Assembly (NCBI RefSeq): GCF_018982945.1
Contig: NZ_JABRXE010000007.1
Span: 62,001-126,000, forward strand
Source of the DNA: Anaerostipes faecalis
GTDB taxonomy: Bacteria > Bacillota > Clostridia > Lachnospirales > Lachnospiraceae
Direction of reading: 5' to 3'
Length of the DNA stretch: 64,000 nucleotides
Below are positions 17,034-25,967 of the stretch, piece by piece. Numbering within the stretch: the stretch's first letter is position 1; every line of letters begins with the position of its first letter. The notes beneath the pieces are model-generated. The model was not told where the DNA came from. It did not search any database and saw nothing but the letters and a program-made list of their open reading frames with translations. A program made the translations under genes and the position numbers.

Positions 17034-17064
17034 CTTGTTTTTCTGCAAAAGTTAATAAATCAAA

Positions 17065-17136
17065 ATAAAAAACCACCCAGCATAGCTGGGCGGCGGAACC
17101 TATCAACCAAGGATGTTGATATAGTCCTACTTCGCA
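17065..17136 (-). ncRNA. Predicted leftward small RNA B
   Basis: TTGTAA (17167-17172) and TATAAT (17143-17148) on the minus strand are spaced 18 bp. The transcript would be about 70 bases. It ends in a perfect CCGCCCAGC/GCTGGGTGG hairpin (17073-17093) and a six-T run. It faces the 3' end of the secreted-protein gene. No ORF is present. Confidence 0.55.
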
Positions 17137-17194
17137 ACTAGAATTATATCATACATCCTACACAAATTACAAATGGATAGGGTGTATTTTTTGC

Positions 17195-17250
17195 ACCTTC
17201 ACTAAAAGGAAGCCAGAATGCTTAATGGCAGAAATCATGAAAATCACATA
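17195..17250 (+). pseudogene. Integrase C-terminal remnant
   Basis: The frame reads TFTKRKPECLMAEIMKIT and stop. This aligns codon for codon with the last residues of the active integrase (TYTKRKPEWLMAEIMKIK). The catalytic Tyr codon is replaced by Phe and everything upstream is gone. It shows that a second, related element once occupied this site. Confidence 0.8.
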
Positions 17251-17264
17251 AATTTATACGAAAA

Positions 17265-17304
17265 AAAGAGCTAAGATATGATATACATTCTTAACTCTTT
17301 TTTT
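17265..17304 (+). terminator. Terminator of the lost integrase
   Basis: AAGAGCTAAG and its partner CTTAACTCTT are followed by a T run. The position and form match the terminator after the active integrase at 57052-57090. Confidence 0.65.
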
Positions 17305-17398
17305 ATTCACTTGTAGGAATATTGTAGGAACGACCTACTTTTCCTTACTTTTTACTACTTTTATCGTTCCAAAAAAACCACGAATTTTAGCGGTTTCT

Positions 17399-17431
17399 TA
17401 GAATTTACCTGCTTTAGCAGCTTCTTCAATG
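17399..17431. other. attL (33-bp direct repeat)
   Basis: Thirty-three bases (TAGAATTTAC ... CTTCTTCAATG) are identical to 57216-57248, which is the 3' end of the GGGtGRT gene. Leftward of both copies is an AACC...GGTT hairpin with a T run. The two copies bound the prophage. Confidence 0.88.
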
Positions 17432-17530
17432 AAAGCTTAAAATCATGGTTTTATGCGGTTTCTTTGACGTGTTTATAATAATAATGTAGAAATAATTTGA
17501 TTCCTACAGCTTTTATTTTTGATTTTTGAG

Positions 17531-18244
17531 TTACCTTATTTCTGTTAATTTATCTATAATTAGTTTTCTTACTGCATAAAGTAATGCTATTATACATGCA
17601 ACAACAAATACATTCATAACTATAATTCCAAGAAATATTTTGTTCATATTAGTTGTTGTCAGCTTAAAAGCAATATTAGCATTTACTGTAATCAAGGCAA
17701 ATATCGCAACAAATATAGATACGATTCCTATTAAATCCGCATATAATTTTTTAATATCCATAACTGCAGAATTAACTTGATCCTTTACAATATCTTGCTG
17801 CATTTTAAGATCCTTGCTAATCTTGGCTATATAGCACATCCTATTACATTCTAACATTACATGATCATACAATTTATTAAAGGATGCTTCTACATTCTTA
17901 TTATCTTCATCATTCTTAAGATTTCTCTGCACTAATTGCAAGAATGCCTCCATATTATCTTGCAATCTAATTATAAAAGTGGTTTCTTTTTTCATATTTT
18001 GTTGAATAGATGCAGAAATTACAGAATATGAATGTCTATTTCCATTTGAGTATAACTCATACAATCTATAATATATTTCTAACAAGCGTTCACTACTAGT
18101 ATTTTTATCTTGTGCTATTTCTATAACCATCTGCGCTATTTCTGCAGACACATTATCGGCATCGCTTTCTTCATTTCTTACTTTGCTACTATTTGTATGG
18201 ACATCTTCATCAAGAAATATCTTATCATTATTAGTTTTGTACAT
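17531..18244 (-). CDS. Putative membrane toxin partner of Panacea protein
   Basis: A 237-residue protein. The N-terminal ~165 residues are charged and helical with coiled-coil character. Two C-terminal TM helices follow (around 170-190 and 205-225: DLIGIVSIFVAIFALITVNA and FLGIIVMNVFVVACIIALLY). It has no enzymatic motif that I recognise. It overlaps the panA-like gene by 14 bases, so the two are translationally coupled. Membrane-active toxins are one class of PanT partner, hence the call; toxicity is inference. It lies inside the prophage next to attL, a usual place for morons. Confidence 0.55.
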   Translation of the reverse strand: MYKTNNDKIFLDEDVHTNSSKVRNEESDADNVSAEIAQMVIEIAQDKNTSSERLLEIYYRLYELYSNGNRHSYSVISASIQQNMKKETTFIIRLQDNMEAFLQLVQRNLKNDEDNKNVEASFNKLYDHVMLECNRMCYIAKISKDLKMQQDIVKDQVNSAVMDIKKLYADLIGIVSIFVAIFALITVNANIAFKLTTTNMNKIFLGIIVMNVFVVACIIALLYAVRKLIIDKLTEIR

Positions 18245-18665
18245 AATTTCTCATCACTTCCTTCGGTATTACCTTATCAAAATTTCCATTAAAACTTTGA
18301 TGCCATGGTCCACCGACTTTATGCGATCTCTCTACTAGCTCCCACGGATCTAATTCAATACAAGCATCTGTTACATTATCTATTAAATTCTTATCTCTTA
18401 CCGAAAACATACTTTCTGTACTCTGCATAATTCTTGGCACAATCGCATGTCTTCCGAAAATATTATACTTATAATACACTTCTTTTACTACTGGTCCATG
18501 TCTCCATGCTTGAATATCATCCCAGAAAGCGCATTCATCAAATTTTCTTAGAAAATTCAATTGTACATAATATAATATTTTTTGTAACTGTAAGTTAGAT
18601 ACTGGTCGGCCCAATCCTGCACATCTGTCCACAATATAATCTGCTATATCTACTGCACTATACAT
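18231..18665 (-). CDS. Panacea-domain (DUF4065/SocA-like) antitoxin
   Basis: 144 residues with typical Panacea/SocA features: VDIADYIVDRC, then NLQLQKILYYVQLNFL near residues 24-39, WRHGPVVKEVYYKYNIFG around 70-87, and PWHQSFNG near the end. The Panacea domain (PanA) is an antitoxin domain paired with many unrelated toxins; others in the family are proteolysis adaptors. GGGAGGTG precedes the ATG. A terminator-like hairpin lies immediately ahead in the leader. It is the first gene of a two-gene operon with the two-TM protein. Confidence 0.8.
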   Translation of the reverse strand: MYSAVDIADYIVDRCAGLGRPVSNLQLQKILYYVQLNFLRKFDECAFWDDIQAWRHGPVVKEVYYKYNIFGRHAIVPRIMQSTESMFSVRDKNLIDNVTDACIELDPWELVERSHKVGGPWHQSFNGNFDKVIPKEVMRNYVQN

Positions 18666-18691
18666 AATTTTTCACCTCCCAAAATATCAAA

Positions 18692-18715
18692 AAGCTGCTA
18701 CTTCAAATAAGTAGC
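18692..18715 (-). terminator. Attenuator-like hairpin in panA leader
   Basis: GCTACTT-ATTTG-AAGTAGC is followed by a CTTTTTG tract. It sits about 25 bases upstream of the panA ATG and downstream of a TATAAT box (18769-18774, leftward). It could terminate most transcripts before the operon. Confidence 0.55.
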
Positions 18716-19031
18716 AACTTATAGTAACTGTTAACTGATTCTATTTGCATCTATCTACTATTATACTCTTTTATACACTTCTATGTGCTTCTATCTGTTA
18801 TTTATTATACACGTTTTGTGATATTTTGGATACATCATATATAGATTTTTCATTTTGAATTTTACAAGATATTGTGGTTTTGGATTGTGTTTTAATCTAA
18901 ATACACAAGAATTGCAAACAAAGAAGACAGAGATTTCTCTCTGGCAAAACATTATTATTTATTGCTTCCTATTAGAATATAGAGACTTGCATGTATTTCT
19001 TATTCCGAAAAAAATAAATAAATTTTTGCAT
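18716..19031. other. AT-rich non-coding stretch
   Basis: It contains the leftward TATAAT-type promoter for the Panacea operon near 18770 and otherwise short unconvincing frames. I see no gene in the right-hand part. Confidence 0.5.
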
Positions 19032-19058
19032 AAAAAAAAGACCGGGATTTCTCCCGGC
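19032..19058 (-). terminator. Terminator of late/lysis operon
   Basis: CCGGGAGAAATCCCGG followed by a run of T on the minus strand lies 10 bases beyond the endolysin stop. It ends the ~22-kb leftward late transcript. Confidence 0.9.
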
Positions 19059-19065
19059 CGTAATC

Positions 19066-19854
19066 TTACACAATCTGTAAATATTTTGTTGGTACCCAGC
19101 TGTTAAGCTGTTTAATAAGTGCTTCCTGCTGTCCGTTGTTTGTCTGGACTTTTGTTACTGTGTATTTCTTTCCGATATATGCAGATGGGACATCTTTTCC
19201 ATTAGCAGATCCTCCATACTTCGCATTTCCGACAATTTTAACAGATACACCTGTTTTAAATACTGCTGCTACCTTAGCAGTTGCACTTGTTTTGATTGCA
19301 TGCCCTACGATTGCTTCTGCAATAGCTTTTCCAATCGCATCCGCACCAACTGTTTTGTACAGAAGATAATCATCTTTATCATCGACAAAACAGATTTCGA
19401 ACAACAATGCTTTAGCCTTTGTGTGGTTCAGATAATATAAATTAGATTTAGTTTTATATGGATCTCCATGGGATGTGAATCCTAATTTCTTCATATTAGC
19501 TACTGCTCTCTTAGCCACTTCTTTCTTCAATCCTGTGTATGCTGTAGCCCACACTTCAAACCCACCAATCTTTTTATCTCCTTTGTGATCATTACGACCG
19601 CTGTTAAGATGAATGGATGCATCGAGTCTTACATTATGCTTATTGCATTTTTCACAAATCTTTTTAAGCACATCCATCTGGCTTGTTCCATTGCTAACTG
19701 TGCAATTATATGCTGTTGCTCCTTCCTTTTTTAGATACTTAATAATTGCTTTTGCAATCTTTCTATCTTCTTTGGATTCGTCCAATAAGTCTGACGCTCC
19801 ACACGCAATTTTCCCAGATGGATTGTGTCCACCATGTACATTATAACTTGCCAT
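19066..19854 (-). CDS. Endolysin: N-acetylmuramoyl-L-alanine amidase (Amidase_3)
   Basis: 262 residues. The N-terminal ~180 residues are an Amidase_3 catalytic domain with zinc ligands in NVHGGHNPSG, a Glu near DLLDESKEDR, and LDASIHLNSG, plus the late catalytic Glu in ALLFEICFVDDKDD. The last ~70 residues form an SH3-like wall-binding region (GVSVKIVGNAKYGGSANGKD). There is no signal peptide, so export depends on the holin. It is the last gene of the late operon. Confidence 0.9.
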   Translation of the reverse strand: MASYNVHGGHNPSGKIACGASDLLDESKEDRKIAKAIIKYLKKEGATAYNCTVSNGTSQMDVLKKICEKCNKHNVRLDASIHLNSGRNDHKGDKKIGGFEVWATAYTGLKKEVAKRAVANMKKLGFTSHGDPYKTKSNLYYLNHTKAKALLFEICFVDDKDDYLLYKTVGADAIGKAIAEAIVGHAIKTSATAKVAAVFKTGVSVKIVGNAKYGGSANGKDVPSAYIGKKYTVTKVQTNNGQQEALIKQLNSWVPTKYLQIV

Positions 19855-19886
19855 TTTATTTACCTCCTAAAATAAAAATAGGACGA

Positions 19887-20300
19887 TTACTCGTCCTCTG
19901 AATCCTTATCTCTCAACTGCAACAATACATCACGCATCTTTTCCGGAATTTTTACAAATATCGCTGCATTTTCAAGTAAACTAAGCGCTTCATTCGAAAT
20001 ATAGAACATTATTACAACTTCTCTTAGTGGTACCGTACCGCCAATCAGCTGCTGAATCACAAAAGCAACAGCAATCACAATAAACATCATAATTTTTTTT
20101 AATAAACCCTTAAACCCAATTTCAGATGACAGCTGTTTTAAGTATACAGCTTTCATGATTCCGGTTATGTAGTCGACTACTGCAAGAAATACAATCGTCT
20201 TTAGTAGTATGTCCCATCCCCCCATCCAATAAGAAAAGAATCCTCCGGTGATTCCAACTGCAACGCTAATCCAATTGAATAATTTATCCATTTTTTTCAT
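19887..20300 (-). CDS. Phage holin (TcdE/Cph1-like family)
   Basis: About 137 residues with three or four TM segments: NWISVAVGITGGFFSYWMGG, TIVFLAVVDYITGIMKAVYL and IMMFIVIAVAFVIQQLIGG. VDYITGI and ISNEALSLLENAAIF are typical of the phage_holin_4 (PF05105) family. It makes membrane lesions that release the endolysin. The frame extends upstream inside the previous gene, but GTGAGG just ahead of 20300 (or the ATG at 20291) marks the real start. Confidence 0.85.
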   Translation of the reverse strand: MKKMDKLFNWISVAVGITGGFFSYWMGGWDILLKTIVFLAVVDYITGIMKAVYLKQLSSEIGFKGLLKKIMMFIVIAVAFVIQQLIGGTVPLREVVIMFYISNEALSLLENAAIFVKIPEKMRDVLLQLRDKDSEDE

Positions 20301-20316
20301 TTCCTCACTTTCCTTT

Positions 20317-21141
20317 CTATGATACCCGCACCCACATATATACAGTGATATATGGCTGCATGTTATTATGTTCTTGTCCGCCGCCAACGTTGCTTTGACT
20401 AAGTGTATGTGCATGATTCGGGACAGTGTGTGTATGTGCCCCATTATCTGTAATAACACCACTCCAACTTGACCCCGTTCCGTCTACATGAATTATATCC
20501 CTTGCACCTTCGGTCTTGGTTTGGTTCTTTAGGACCTTAAACTTATGTGTATGTCCTCCTGACTTAGAAATGGAGCAACTTCCACTGCTGTTTACTTTTA
20601 CATTATGTCCATGGGAAGGAATCTGATCAGTTGTCAATGTAACTGTCTCTGTACCTCCTGTTTTTCCAGGAGTATTATATTTTTCAACTTCTGGATTTAC
20701 GCCCACAATTGTTCTGCCTTGTCCATACACTTCCCATTTTCCACCTAGCAAATTCTCTGGAGGAATTTCAGATGTTGCAAGAAAAAGAGAGCCTACCGGA
20801 TATGTTACATCCAGCAATCCCTCTTTTACAGTTTTTATTAATGCATCCATTCCATCCAAACGTGTTTTAAGAGTATCGGATACGTTTCCATCTGCATCGG
20901 TTCTAGCATCTACAACTTCCGCAACTGAAGGATTTTCAGAAGACATGTTTTTAATATACTCATCAAATCTGGTATTCAAATCTTCCTGTCTCTGTTTCGT
21001 ATCATTTACAGACATTTCCATCTGTGTAACTGATTCTGTTACAAAAGAATTAATCGTTTCGAAGCCAGACGCGATTGATTCTCGAACATCTTTTCCAAAA
21101 ATAGCTGTCCGTACATTTTTTACTACTTCTAATATTGTCAT
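20317..21141 (-). CDS. Baseplate/tail-tip protein with collar-like C-terminus
   Basis: 274 residues. A helical N-terminus (TILEVVKNVRTAIFGKDVRE) is common to clostridial phage tail-tip proteins. A short coiled region follows, then a beta-rich C-terminal module with DVTYPVGSLFLAT and GGKWEVYGQGRTIVGV, a His/Gly-rich section (PSHGHNV, GGHTHKF) and NNMQPYITVYMWVRV. This resembles tail-collar or microcystin-dependent-protein-like receptor-binding tips. It probably contacts the cell surface. Confidence 0.7.
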   Translation of the reverse strand: MTILEVVKNVRTAIFGKDVRESIASGFETINSFVTESVTQMEMSVNDTKQRQEDLNTRFDEYIKNMSSENPSVAEVVDARTDADGNVSDTLKTRLDGMDALIKTVKEGLLDVTYPVGSLFLATSEIPPENLLGGKWEVYGQGRTIVGVNPEVEKYNTPGKTGGTETVTLTTDQIPSHGHNVKVNSSGSCSISKSGGHTHKFKVLKNQTKTEGARDIIHVDGTGSSWSGVITDNGAHTHTVPNHAHTLSQSNVGGGQEHNNMQPYITVYMWVRVS

Positions 21142-21151
21142 CTACTCACCT

Positions 21152-21571
21152 CTACTTAAACATAAACTCCATTGCCATATAGTCTGTTGCGGTCGGAACA
21201 TTGAATCTCTCGCTCTCATCACATTTATCCAATTCCGCCACATCCACGGTATGAATATCCAAGTCAATTTCTTCTCCTAAGAGGTCCGCATACTCTTTAT
21301 TACACTGTTCCTGCGCGTCCCCAGAAAATACATACATCCCAGTCTCTCCGTTGTTCGTTTTTACAGTCTTGGTCTTTGCTTTGCCATCCTTGTCCTTGTC
21401 TGCGTAGGATTCACAAATCTTAATCCGCTGTTCTTCCAGTTCCTTAAATTCGCTTTCTAACATTTTCAAATTCTTTGCAACTGCGTAATTAACTTTTGCT
21501 GGGAATGTTTTCTCTGCAACTTTCAGCAATCCTTCCAATCTTCCTCTGATTTCTCCAAGTTTCATCTTCAT
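21152..21571 (-). CDS. DUF1617-like phage protein
   Basis: 139 residues, mainly helical with a charged middle. The layout (helical start, KTKTVKTNNGETG segment, acidic C-terminus) and its place between tail genes resemble DUF1617 proteins of Firmicutes siphophages. Function is unknown. Confidence 0.55.
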   Translation of the reverse strand: MKMKLGEIRGRLEGLLKVAEKTFPAKVNYAVAKNLKMLESEFKELEEQRIKICESYADKDKDGKAKTKTVKTNNGETGMYVFSGDAQEQCNKEYADLLGEEIDLDIHTVDVAELDKCDESERFNVPTATDYMAMEFMFK

Positions 21572-21590
21572 AACTTGTTACCTCTCTTTC

Positions 21591-21821
21591 TTATTCCTCT
21601 GTTGCTTCTGCATCTTGTAATGCGTAGAACTCTTCCGTAAACGCTGCGATGTCTTTTCTTACTTCTGCCTTATTGTCTGCATATAAGGTTTTGTCCTGAA
21701 TCGTCTGATTAATGTTATCAGAGCTGCCGTCAGAAGATATGGAGGCATTTAAATAAACCACTTGTTTATCCCCGATTTTTACAGTTCCCGTTAACGTTGT
21801 TGATTTTTTTGTTTCCAGCAT
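21591..21821 (-). CDS. Small phage tail-region protein
   Basis: 76 residues (LETKKSTTLTGTVKIGDKQ...). A longer frame exists, but AAAGGAG just ahead of the ATG at 21821 fixes the start. I recognise no named family. Position after the tail spike suggests a minor structural or assembly role. Confidence 0.6.
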   Translation of the reverse strand: MLETKKSTTLTGTVKIGDKQVVYLNASISSDGSSDNINQTIQDKTLYADNKAEVRKDIAAFTEEFYALQDAEATEE

Positions 21822-21866
21822 AATTTTGCTCCTTTCGTGTGAATAATTAAAAACAGACAACAGTTT

Positions 21867-24800
21867 TTACGCTGCTGCCTGTTTCAGTTCTTTTAATTGT
21901 TTTTGTAATTGATAAACACGATTTTGTAAATCCTGAATAATTGTCTCGTGCAGGTCGATTCGACCAGCCTGATACATTAAATCTTTTCTTGTTTTCTGAA
22001 TCATGTAAGTATTTAATGCGATGAATCCACTGTAATTTAGCGAATATTGTTTTTCTATATCAGGTGGATTGCCTTCAAACATTTCATTCAAGAAATCTTT
22101 GTCTGCTGTTTCGCAAGATATTAAATCAAGTTCCGCAGGATTAATGTCTGCATTGCATAGTGCGTCTTCAACGTCCTGAGCGATAAATCCATTTGTGATT
22201 TTATATTCTTCTGAATTTTTCGTGTAAGCCATCCTATACATTTGTGGTTTTAAATTCATATAAAACTTATCATACCGTTCATCAAAATCAGCAAAATCTT
22301 TCTTCAATCGCCTGTCTGATGATACTACAGTTCCTGTTGCGGATGATAACCTAACCTGACTTCCATACAGTACAGTTCTTCTATTTCCGTTACCTAGTGC
22401 TGTAACATTATAATCACCAGAAGTGTATGGTCTTAATATCCATTCACTTGAACCGTATTTAATACCGTTTCCTAAATTGAATTTTATATCATAACCACCC
22501 ATTGATATGCCTTCGCTATTGATATATGCTATACCAACCCCATTACAATAAAATGCATGGTATCCTTCTACGGAATAATAGTTGTTATATAGATTATTAT
22601 AAGATTTACACGTAATGTAATTAATTGAATAGGCATTATTTGAAAATGTATATTTAATTGCTCCGAGCGTGCCGTTTGATTGTGCGAATATATTGTCATT
22701 ACCGTTTTCACTCAAATTTATGCTGTTATATCCAATATTTGTTGAATACGCTGCCCCGCCCAATGTATATCTTAATTGTATTCTTGGGGAAAAACACATA
22801 TTTGCTATTGATTGGTCAACATTTCCACCATCAATAATTATGGAACTATTATCTATACTGGTATATTTAGTTTTATCTGATTTTCTTTCTAATACTATTC
22901 CCCTAGAACCAACGTTTGTATTAAACTCCACAGTTTCTCCAGTTACATCATCTATCATACTTGAGTTTGCTGTAAAAGTTCCAGTCAAATTAACATTATT
23001 GGCAGTTACGGTTCCATCTTCTGTCAGTTTAAAATTATCCGAATCAACAACAAACCTGTTTCCTTTCAAAGTAACCACATCGGCACTTGCATTAATCTCG
23101 GAGATTAATGTATCTTTGTTAACTTTCAATTCCAAAGATGCTTTTATAGAATTAACCTGTTCTTCCGTGTCGGTTTTTGTCGTATATGTTTCCTCTACTG
23201 TAGAAAGAATGCTGTCTGCCCTCATATTTATTGCACTGTTCATCTCAGAAGTAGTTGAATATCCAGATAGCTTGTTTTCCACTTCTTTTTTTGTCGCAGC
23301 AAGAGTAATTGCCTCTGCGTTTTGGTCTACTTTTGTACTCATTGTGGTAACAGTATTTGCAAGATTACCAATAGCGGCATTGGCTTCATCGGCAGACTTT
23401 TGAGCATTATCCGCTGCAGTTTTAGCATTTTGTGCATTTTTCTGTGCGATATCGGCTGCACTTTGGGCTGTTGCGGCATCTGACTTTGCTTTATCTGCTA
23501 CTTTCTGCGCAGCCGCAGCTGCAGAACTTGCATTTGTAGCATCTGCTTTCGCAGAGTCCGCAGCTTTTTGCGCTGTATCAACGGCAGCCTGTGCTGCTGC
23601 AATATCTTCTTCTGTAGCACCTACTCTATTTTTTACTGTTTCAAGATTTTCTTTTGCAGTATCTAAATCTTTCTGTGCAGCTTGAGCTATTACGTTAGCA
23701 TTTTCAGCGGCTTTTTGTGCTGTATCAGCAGATGTCTGTGCATCATTAGCTTTTTCCTGTGCCGCCTGTGCGGCTTGTACAGACTGCGTTGCGGACACCT
23801 GTGCATCATTAGCTTTTTGTATTGCTTCGTCTGCAGCACTCTGTGCATTACCTGCTGTCACTGTAGCCTCTGCTGCTTTATTTTGAGCATTCGATGCGTC
23901 AATTCTTACTTCTTCTACCGCTGATGCTGTGGAAGTTATGTTTGTGGCATTTTGGGTTACTTGAGTCTGTAAATTTGACTGGACTTCTGTAAGTTCGGTT
24001 TTCTTTGCGTAATCAGATTCCATTGTCGTCTGGATTTCTGCGACACTCTTGCTAATTTCCGCCCTTATTGTTGCCTCTGTATCAGATACATCTGTTTTCT
24101 TCGCATAAAACGCCTCCATCGTTTCTTTTACAGTTGTTACCTTGTCTTGAAGGTCATCTCTTACTATAGCAACATCTTCTCTGATGTTTGATACTTCTTT
24201 GCTAATGACTGCAACATCTGCATTTGCTTCGTCTGCAGCTTTCTGAGCGGCATTTGCAACACTTTGTGCTGTAGATGCAATAGCATTAGCTTCATTCGCT
24301 GTATTTTGCGCCTTTATTGATGCGTCGGAAGCTGTTTTTGCATTATTTTCAGCCGAAATTGCTGCGTTTTTGGCATTATCTGCCGAATCTTTCGCAACGC
24401 CTGCCTGCTGTATAGCGTAATCAGATGCTTCGTTTGCATGATTAATTGCGCTGTCAAGGACAGGGCTTGTATAAGTCACAGCTCCATCTGACCACGTCAC
24501 AGCATACCGCTTCCAGATATATTTTCCACTTTCCCATTCCGGCATTTTAAAAGACCATTCTCCGCCGATTGCTTCTGTATTCGACGTAGAAAGATAATAC
24601 TGGTCCTCTACTTTTTCCTGACTTCTTCCAGGTTCTCCCTGTCCACCCTCAATTTTAGACCACGCAAAAATCGAAGGGTCAGAAATATCTACTTCTTTTT
24701 TTAATTTATTTGTTGTGATACCTATATATGGTTTATTGTCCGGATCAAGTGTAATTCCTGAACCATATTTGTCATCCGCATATGCAATCCACGTATAAAG

Positions 24801-25967
24801 TGTCCTGTTTTTTGCAATCTCAGAAAATTGTGCCGCAAGCTCCTCGACTTTTTGACTGATTCCGTTTTCTTTTATCAGATAGTCTCCGAGAGTTGCCACA
24901 TTTGACTTATCTGCAACACTTTTTTCTAGCTTCAAAACCCTTGCAGATAGATAAAGTTCACCTTCGTCATCAACGATATTAACAGTATCGCCGATTTTTA
25001 CATCGTCAGGCAATTTTGCAATATCTACCTCGTAATTTGCAGAAATATCACACACTTTTTTTAATTCCGCAATGGACTGCTTGCACAATTCTTCCTGATT
25101 TACTGTGTCATATGTAAATGTCTTTACGATATGCCGTTCACTTTCTGTCATTTTCCCAGAATCGTTTTTCCATACAACTCTTCCCCAGCGGTCAAATGCA
25201 TTTCTTGATTTTAGGTAATGACCATCAACATAGAAATCTCCATCATCGTATTGATAACCGTCTAAAGTTACCGGAATATCCGTTCCGTCCGGTGTAGCAC
25301 CTGTTACTAAAAGTGCTGTTGCCAAATCTGCTACAGATTTTTTAGTAATTATCTTATTGATGTCCCTGTTTAGCCTTAACTGTATACCAGTATCTTTTCC
25401 TCGTTTTTTATATATATTCACGTATTTGTGCGTGATAGATAAGTTTTCAACAGAAAAGCTAAAAGAAAGTTCATAGCTAAATTCTTCTGTGATGGAATTA
25501 AGTCTTTTTGTAATTGTTTCTTCATCAAAGGATAACTGCTTTTCAGCATCATCCGACTCATCAATGCCAATTTCAAATCCTGTGTCTTTTATTGTCTCTG
25601 AAACATACCATGTCTGGTTATGCGCAGAGTCATAAGAAACCTTTAATGCAATATCATTTAACAGTTCAAGACCTGCATCTTCTGCGTAAACATAGATATC
25701 ACGAGTTTCTGTATCGATTTCTGCATCGATGATGGTATAAAATTCGTTTTCGTCTCCATTGCTTCGCAAAAGATAATTGCCAACCTCTGTATATTCTTCT
25801 GCTTTTTTTCTTGTCTTTTTCGTAAACGGTATTTTGCAACTAAATGTCGCAACTCCTGTTTCGGTTTCTTCAGTTTTGACGTCTTCCAGAATCTTAATAC
25901 CATTCGGCAGATTTGTAGCAGCACTTCCCAGTATTTCCATTTTTCTGTTTGCAAAATAAAGAATCAT
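21867..25967 (-). CDS. Tail spike/fibre: endopeptidase-tail module, Ala-rich coiled coil, S74 chaperone
   Basis: 1366 residues. The first ~370 resemble the prophage tail endopeptidase (Tal, PF06605) module. A ~400-residue Ala-rich coiled coil follows (repeated AQKAADEANA-like heptads), then a beta-rich shaft. The C-terminus has an S74 intramolecular chaperone: SSDRRLKKDF supplies the Ser-Lys self-cleavage dyad, and NGFIAQDVEDAL is typical. The chaperone trimerises the fibre and is then clipped off. This is the likely host-recognition protein. It overlaps dit by four bases. Confidence 0.85.
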   Translation of the reverse strand: MILYFANRKMEILGSAATNLPNGIKILEDVKTEETETGVATFSCKIPFTKKTRKKAEEYTEVGNYLLRSNGDENEFYTIIDAEIDTETRDIYVYAEDAGLELLNDIALKVSYDSAHNQTWYVSETIKDTGFEIGIDESDDAEKQLSFDEETITKRLNSITEEFSYELSFSFSVENLSITHKYVNIYKKRGKDTGIQLRLNRDINKIITKKSVADLATALLVTGATPDGTDIPVTLDGYQYDDGDFYVDGHYLKSRNAFDRWGRVVWKNDSGKMTESERHIVKTFTYDTVNQEELCKQSIAELKKVCDISANYEVDIAKLPDDVKIGDTVNIVDDEGELYLSARVLKLEKSVADKSNVATLGDYLIKENGISQKVEELAAQFSEIAKNRTLYTWIAYADDKYGSGITLDPDNKPYIGITTNKLKKEVDISDPSIFAWSKIEGGQGEPGRSQEKVEDQYYLSTSNTEAIGGEWSFKMPEWESGKYIWKRYAVTWSDGAVTYTSPVLDSAINHANEASDYAIQQAGVAKDSADNAKNAAISAENNAKTASDASIKAQNTANEANAIASTAQSVANAAQKAADEANADVAVISKEVSNIREDVAIVRDDLQDKVTTVKETMEAFYAKKTDVSDTEATIRAEISKSVAEIQTTMESDYAKKTELTEVQSNLQTQVTQNATNITSTASAVEEVRIDASNAQNKAAEATVTAGNAQSAADEAIQKANDAQVSATQSVQAAQAAQEKANDAQTSADTAQKAAENANVIAQAAQKDLDTAKENLETVKNRVGATEEDIAAAQAAVDTAQKAADSAKADATNASSAAAAAQKVADKAKSDAATAQSAADIAQKNAQNAKTAADNAQKSADEANAAIGNLANTVTTMSTKVDQNAEAITLAATKKEVENKLSGYSTTSEMNSAINMRADSILSTVEETYTTKTDTEEQVNSIKASLELKVNKDTLISEINASADVVTLKGNRFVVDSDNFKLTEDGTVTANNVNLTGTFTANSSMIDDVTGETVEFNTNVGSRGIVLERKSDKTKYTSIDNSSIIIDGGNVDQSIANMCFSPRIQLRYTLGGAAYSTNIGYNSINLSENGNDNIFAQSNGTLGAIKYTFSNNAYSINYITCKSYNNLYNNYYSVEGYHAFYCNGVGIAYINSEGISMGGYDIKFNLGNGIKYGSSEWILRPYTSGDYNVTALGNGNRRTVLYGSQVRLSSATGTVVSSDRRLKKDFADFDERYDKFYMNLKPQMYRMAYTKNSEEYKITNGFIAQDVEDALCNADINPAELDLISCETADKDFLNEMFEGNPPDIEKQYSLNYSGFIALNTYMIQKTRKDLMYQAGRIDLHETIIQDLQNRVYQLQKQLKELKQAAA

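Noticed and set aside
20301-20462. 54-residue N-terminal extension of the holin
   Set aside because: It overlaps the upstream tail-tip gene in another frame and lacks holin features; ribosome binding signals favour 20300 or 20291.
22669-23403. 244-codon rightward ORF opposite the tail spike
   Set aside because: Antisense shadow of a long real gene, with hydrophobic composition caused by reversed polar codons.
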